This document shows, one piece after another, positions 62,644 through 64,000 of a stretch of 64,000 nucleotides of DNA. Position numbers and translations under genes: made by a program. The notes under the pieces were generated by a model. The model ran no database searches, had not been told where the DNA came from, and saw nothing but the letters and a program-made list of their open reading frames with translations. Origin of the DNA: an uncultured Bacteroidota bacterium. Its GTDB lineage: Bacteria > Bacteroidota > Bacteroidia > Flavobacteriales > Flavobacteriaceae. The DNA is taken from the NCBI GenBank assembly GCA_902595555.1, contig CACJQM010000003.1, positions 186,001-250,000 on the forward strand, in the 5' to 3' direction. How positions within the stretch are numbered: the stretch's first letter is position 1; each line of letters begins with the position of its first letter.

Positions 62644-63408
62644 TCATTCAGTTATTTCGCTTATAAAATCTTTAGTGCTTTTGACACCATTTCTCTTAAT
62701 ATGTTTTATAAATGCAGAACCGATTATCGCCCCACTGCTATATTTACATGCAGTCTTGTAAGTATTGTTATTTCCAATACCAAAACCTATTAAAAGTGGG
62801 TTAGATAATTTCATTTTATTTATTCTCTTGAAATAATCAATTTGATATTCATCAAAGGAGTTTTTGGCACCAGTTACACTGTAACTGCTTACCATGTAAA
62901 TAAATCCATTAGAAAATTTATCAATTTTATAAATTCTTTCATTTGATGTTTGTGGAGTGATTAAAAACATCATATTTAAGCCAAATTTTTCAGTGATTTT
63001 AATGTAATCTTTTTGGTATATTTCAACAGGAAGGTCAGGAACAATTAGTCCATCTATACCAACATTTTTACATCTTCTACAAAACTTTTCAAACCCATAT
63101 TGTAGAATTGGGTTGAAGTAACCCATAATAACAACTGGAATATCGGTTATTGCACGAAGACCATTTAATTGTTTAAAAAGTAAATCAGTAGTCATACCAT
63201 TTTTAAGAGCTATTTCAGAGCTTTTTTGAATCGTTGGTCCATCAGCAAGAGGATCACTAAAAGGCAAACCAATCTCAATCATTTGAACATTGGAATTATC
63301 AAGTTCTTTAATTATTTCAAGGGTATCATCTAATTTCGGAAAACCGGATGTGAAATATATAGACAGAATATCTTTTGAGTTTTTAAATACTTGATTAATT
63401 CTATTCAT
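62644..63408 (-). CDS. trpA: Tryptophan synthase alpha chain
   Basis: A 254-residue TIM-barrel subunit that cleaves indole-3-glycerol phosphate and passes indole to TrpB. The catalytic residues Glu45 and Asp56 are in MIEIGLPFSDPLADGPTIQ. FITPQTSNERI-type loop 6 (MFLITPQTSNERIYKI) and VSSYSVTGAK follow, with GFGIGNNN near the phosphate site. It begins inside the 3' end of a sulfatase gene (8-base overlap), not next to trpB, so the usual trp operon order is broken here or the rest lies elsewhere. Confidence 0.96.
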   Translation of the reverse strand: MNRINQVFKNSKDILSIYFTSGFPKLDDTLEIIKELDNSNVQMIEIGLPFSDPLADGPTIQKSSEIALKNGMTTDLLFKQLNGLRAITDIPVVIMGYFNPILQYGFEKFCRRCKNVGIDGLIVPDLPVEIYQKDYIKITEKFGLNMMFLITPQTSNERIYKIDKFSNGFIYMVSSYSVTGAKNSFDEYQIDYFKRINKMKLSNPLLIGFGIGNNNTYKTACKYSSGAIIGSAFIKHIKRNGVKSTKDFISEITE

Positions 63409-64000
63409 CAGCAGGTTTTAAATAGACTCGTTTACTATTAACATCATATAAATCCCCAGGTGTATATGTAAAACGCTTGTAAGGTTTTTCTTCAAGTTGT
63501 CTACCAAGGCCTTTGGGTTTTTTTCTAGCTTCAGAAATTCTAAAATCAATTTCAATCTTCATAGAATCAATTATCGATTTATAACTTTCATCCTTAGCTA
63601 AATTTTTATTTTCTTTTTTATCATACTTATGATCATATAATTCATAGCCATATTCTCCTTTCTCTCCCCATTTAACAAAACGATATCTTTCGGTTTTAAT
63701 TGAATAACCCTCAACATTATTAAACCTAGTAGCAATCCACCTTGTAAGTGCACTATTCCTAATTTTATAGCTACTATCATTGAAAATAGGAACTAGGCTT
63801 TTTCCTACAACATGATCAGGAGCTTTTATGCCTGTTAGTTCCATGAGAGTTGGGTACATATCAATAAGTTCAACAGGGGAATTACTTCTTGTTCCCTTTT
63901 TTATTCCTGGACCAGAAAAAATTAGAGGCACTCGAGTTGTTTTTTCGTATAAAGTTTGTTTTTGCCAGTGTCCTTGTTCCCCTAAATGATAACCATGGTC
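63401..64000 (-). CDS. Sulfatase, C-terminal part (cut by window edge)
   Basis: The frame is open from the right edge, so the N-terminal catalytic core with its formylglycine site is outside the window. About 199 residues are visible, starting DHGYHLGEQGHWQKQTLYE, a motif of the metal site and fold in type I sulfatases of the iduronate-2-sulfatase/choline-sulfatase kind, then RVPLIFSGPGIKKG and the C-terminal subdomain. A GTG at 63931 is internal, not a start. Sulfatases in marine Bacteroidota usually attack algal polysaccharides. It overlaps the trpA start by 8 bases. Confidence 0.9.
   Translation of the reverse strand, partial: DHGYHLGEQGHWQKQTLYEKTTRVPLIFSGPGIKKGTRSNSPVELIDMYPTLMELTGIKAPDHVVGKSLVPIFNDSSYKIRNSALTRWIATRFNNVEGYSIKTERYRFVKWGEKGEYGYELYDHKYDKKENKNLAKDESYKSIIDSMKIEIDFRISEARKKPKGLGRQLEEKPYKRFTYTPGDLYDVNSKRVYLKPADE

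Noticed and set aside
63401..63931. Complete short gene starting at GTG 63931
   Set aside because: The reading frame continues upstream to the window edge with a sulfatase motif (DHGYHLGE), so the GTG is internal.

Overview
The window is an AT-rich, very densely coded piece of a bacterial chromosome, most likely from a marine member of the Flavobacteriales (Bacteroidota). The reasons are the gldM-gldN gliding/type IX secretion genes at the left edge, a T9SS-type C-terminal sorting domain on one exported protein, Porin_10, DUF4136, DUF1573 and DUF5117-type proteins, a lysyl-tRNA synthetase with a C-terminal extension, TAnnTTTG/TTG promoters, and the lack of Shine-Dalgarno sequences before start codons. 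I could not compute composition or place it to genus. No rRNA, CRISPR array, insertion sequence, integrase or phage gene was found. Only one gap between protein genes exceeds 300 bases, and it holds a tRNA.

Layout. 1-2.3 kb: end of gldM, gldN, and two small NTF2-like lipoproteins. 2.3-4.7 kb: aconitase and initiator tRNA. 4.8-16.6 kb: era-der, a MerR-like regulator, an M23 endopeptidase, alaS, envelope lipoproteins, a glucosaminidase, a large exported zinc metalloprotease and lysS. 16.6-30.9 kb: lipB, an unknown 771-residue lipoprotein with rnhB, a porin, glutamate synthase (gltD, gltB), nhaD and folC. 30.9-35.9 kb: a five-gene minus-strand operon of largely unknown function, led by a DjlA-like TerB/J-domain membrane protein. 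36-42.3 kb: tRNA-Val, a lipoprotein, a DoxX-like protein, an esterase, a DUF1295 protein and a DUF1800-DUF1501 pair. 42.3-49.2 kb: a zinc-ribbon-like coiled coil that has lost its cysteines, Nif3, lpxK, lipA, an Nramp-like transporter, an ECF sigma factor and murB. 49.3-62.6 kb: valS, psd-cdsA-LUD-ftsH-rsfS, birA, pyrE, a NUDIX protein, coaD-ddl, a PASTA protein, an rluD-like gene and yaaA. 62.6-64 kb: trpA and the 3' part of a sulfatase.

How it works together. Most genes are housekeeping: translation (three aminoacyl-tRNA synthetases, two tRNAs, Era, Der, RsfS), envelope construction (LpxK, MurB, Ddl, Psd, CdsA, M23 and glucosaminidase enzymes), lipoate and biotin attachment, nitrogen assimilation, and secretion. 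The accessory element with the most unexplained structure is the 30.9-35.9 kb operon. Three of its membrane proteins start with a related membrane-anchor module, and in two of them the likeness is visible at DNA level.

Genome-wide habits visible here are convergent genes that overlap at their stop codons (several share one TTAA/CTAA tetranucleotide), frequent TTG or GTG starts, and promoter elements so close to start codons that leaderless or nearly leaderless mRNAs are likely.
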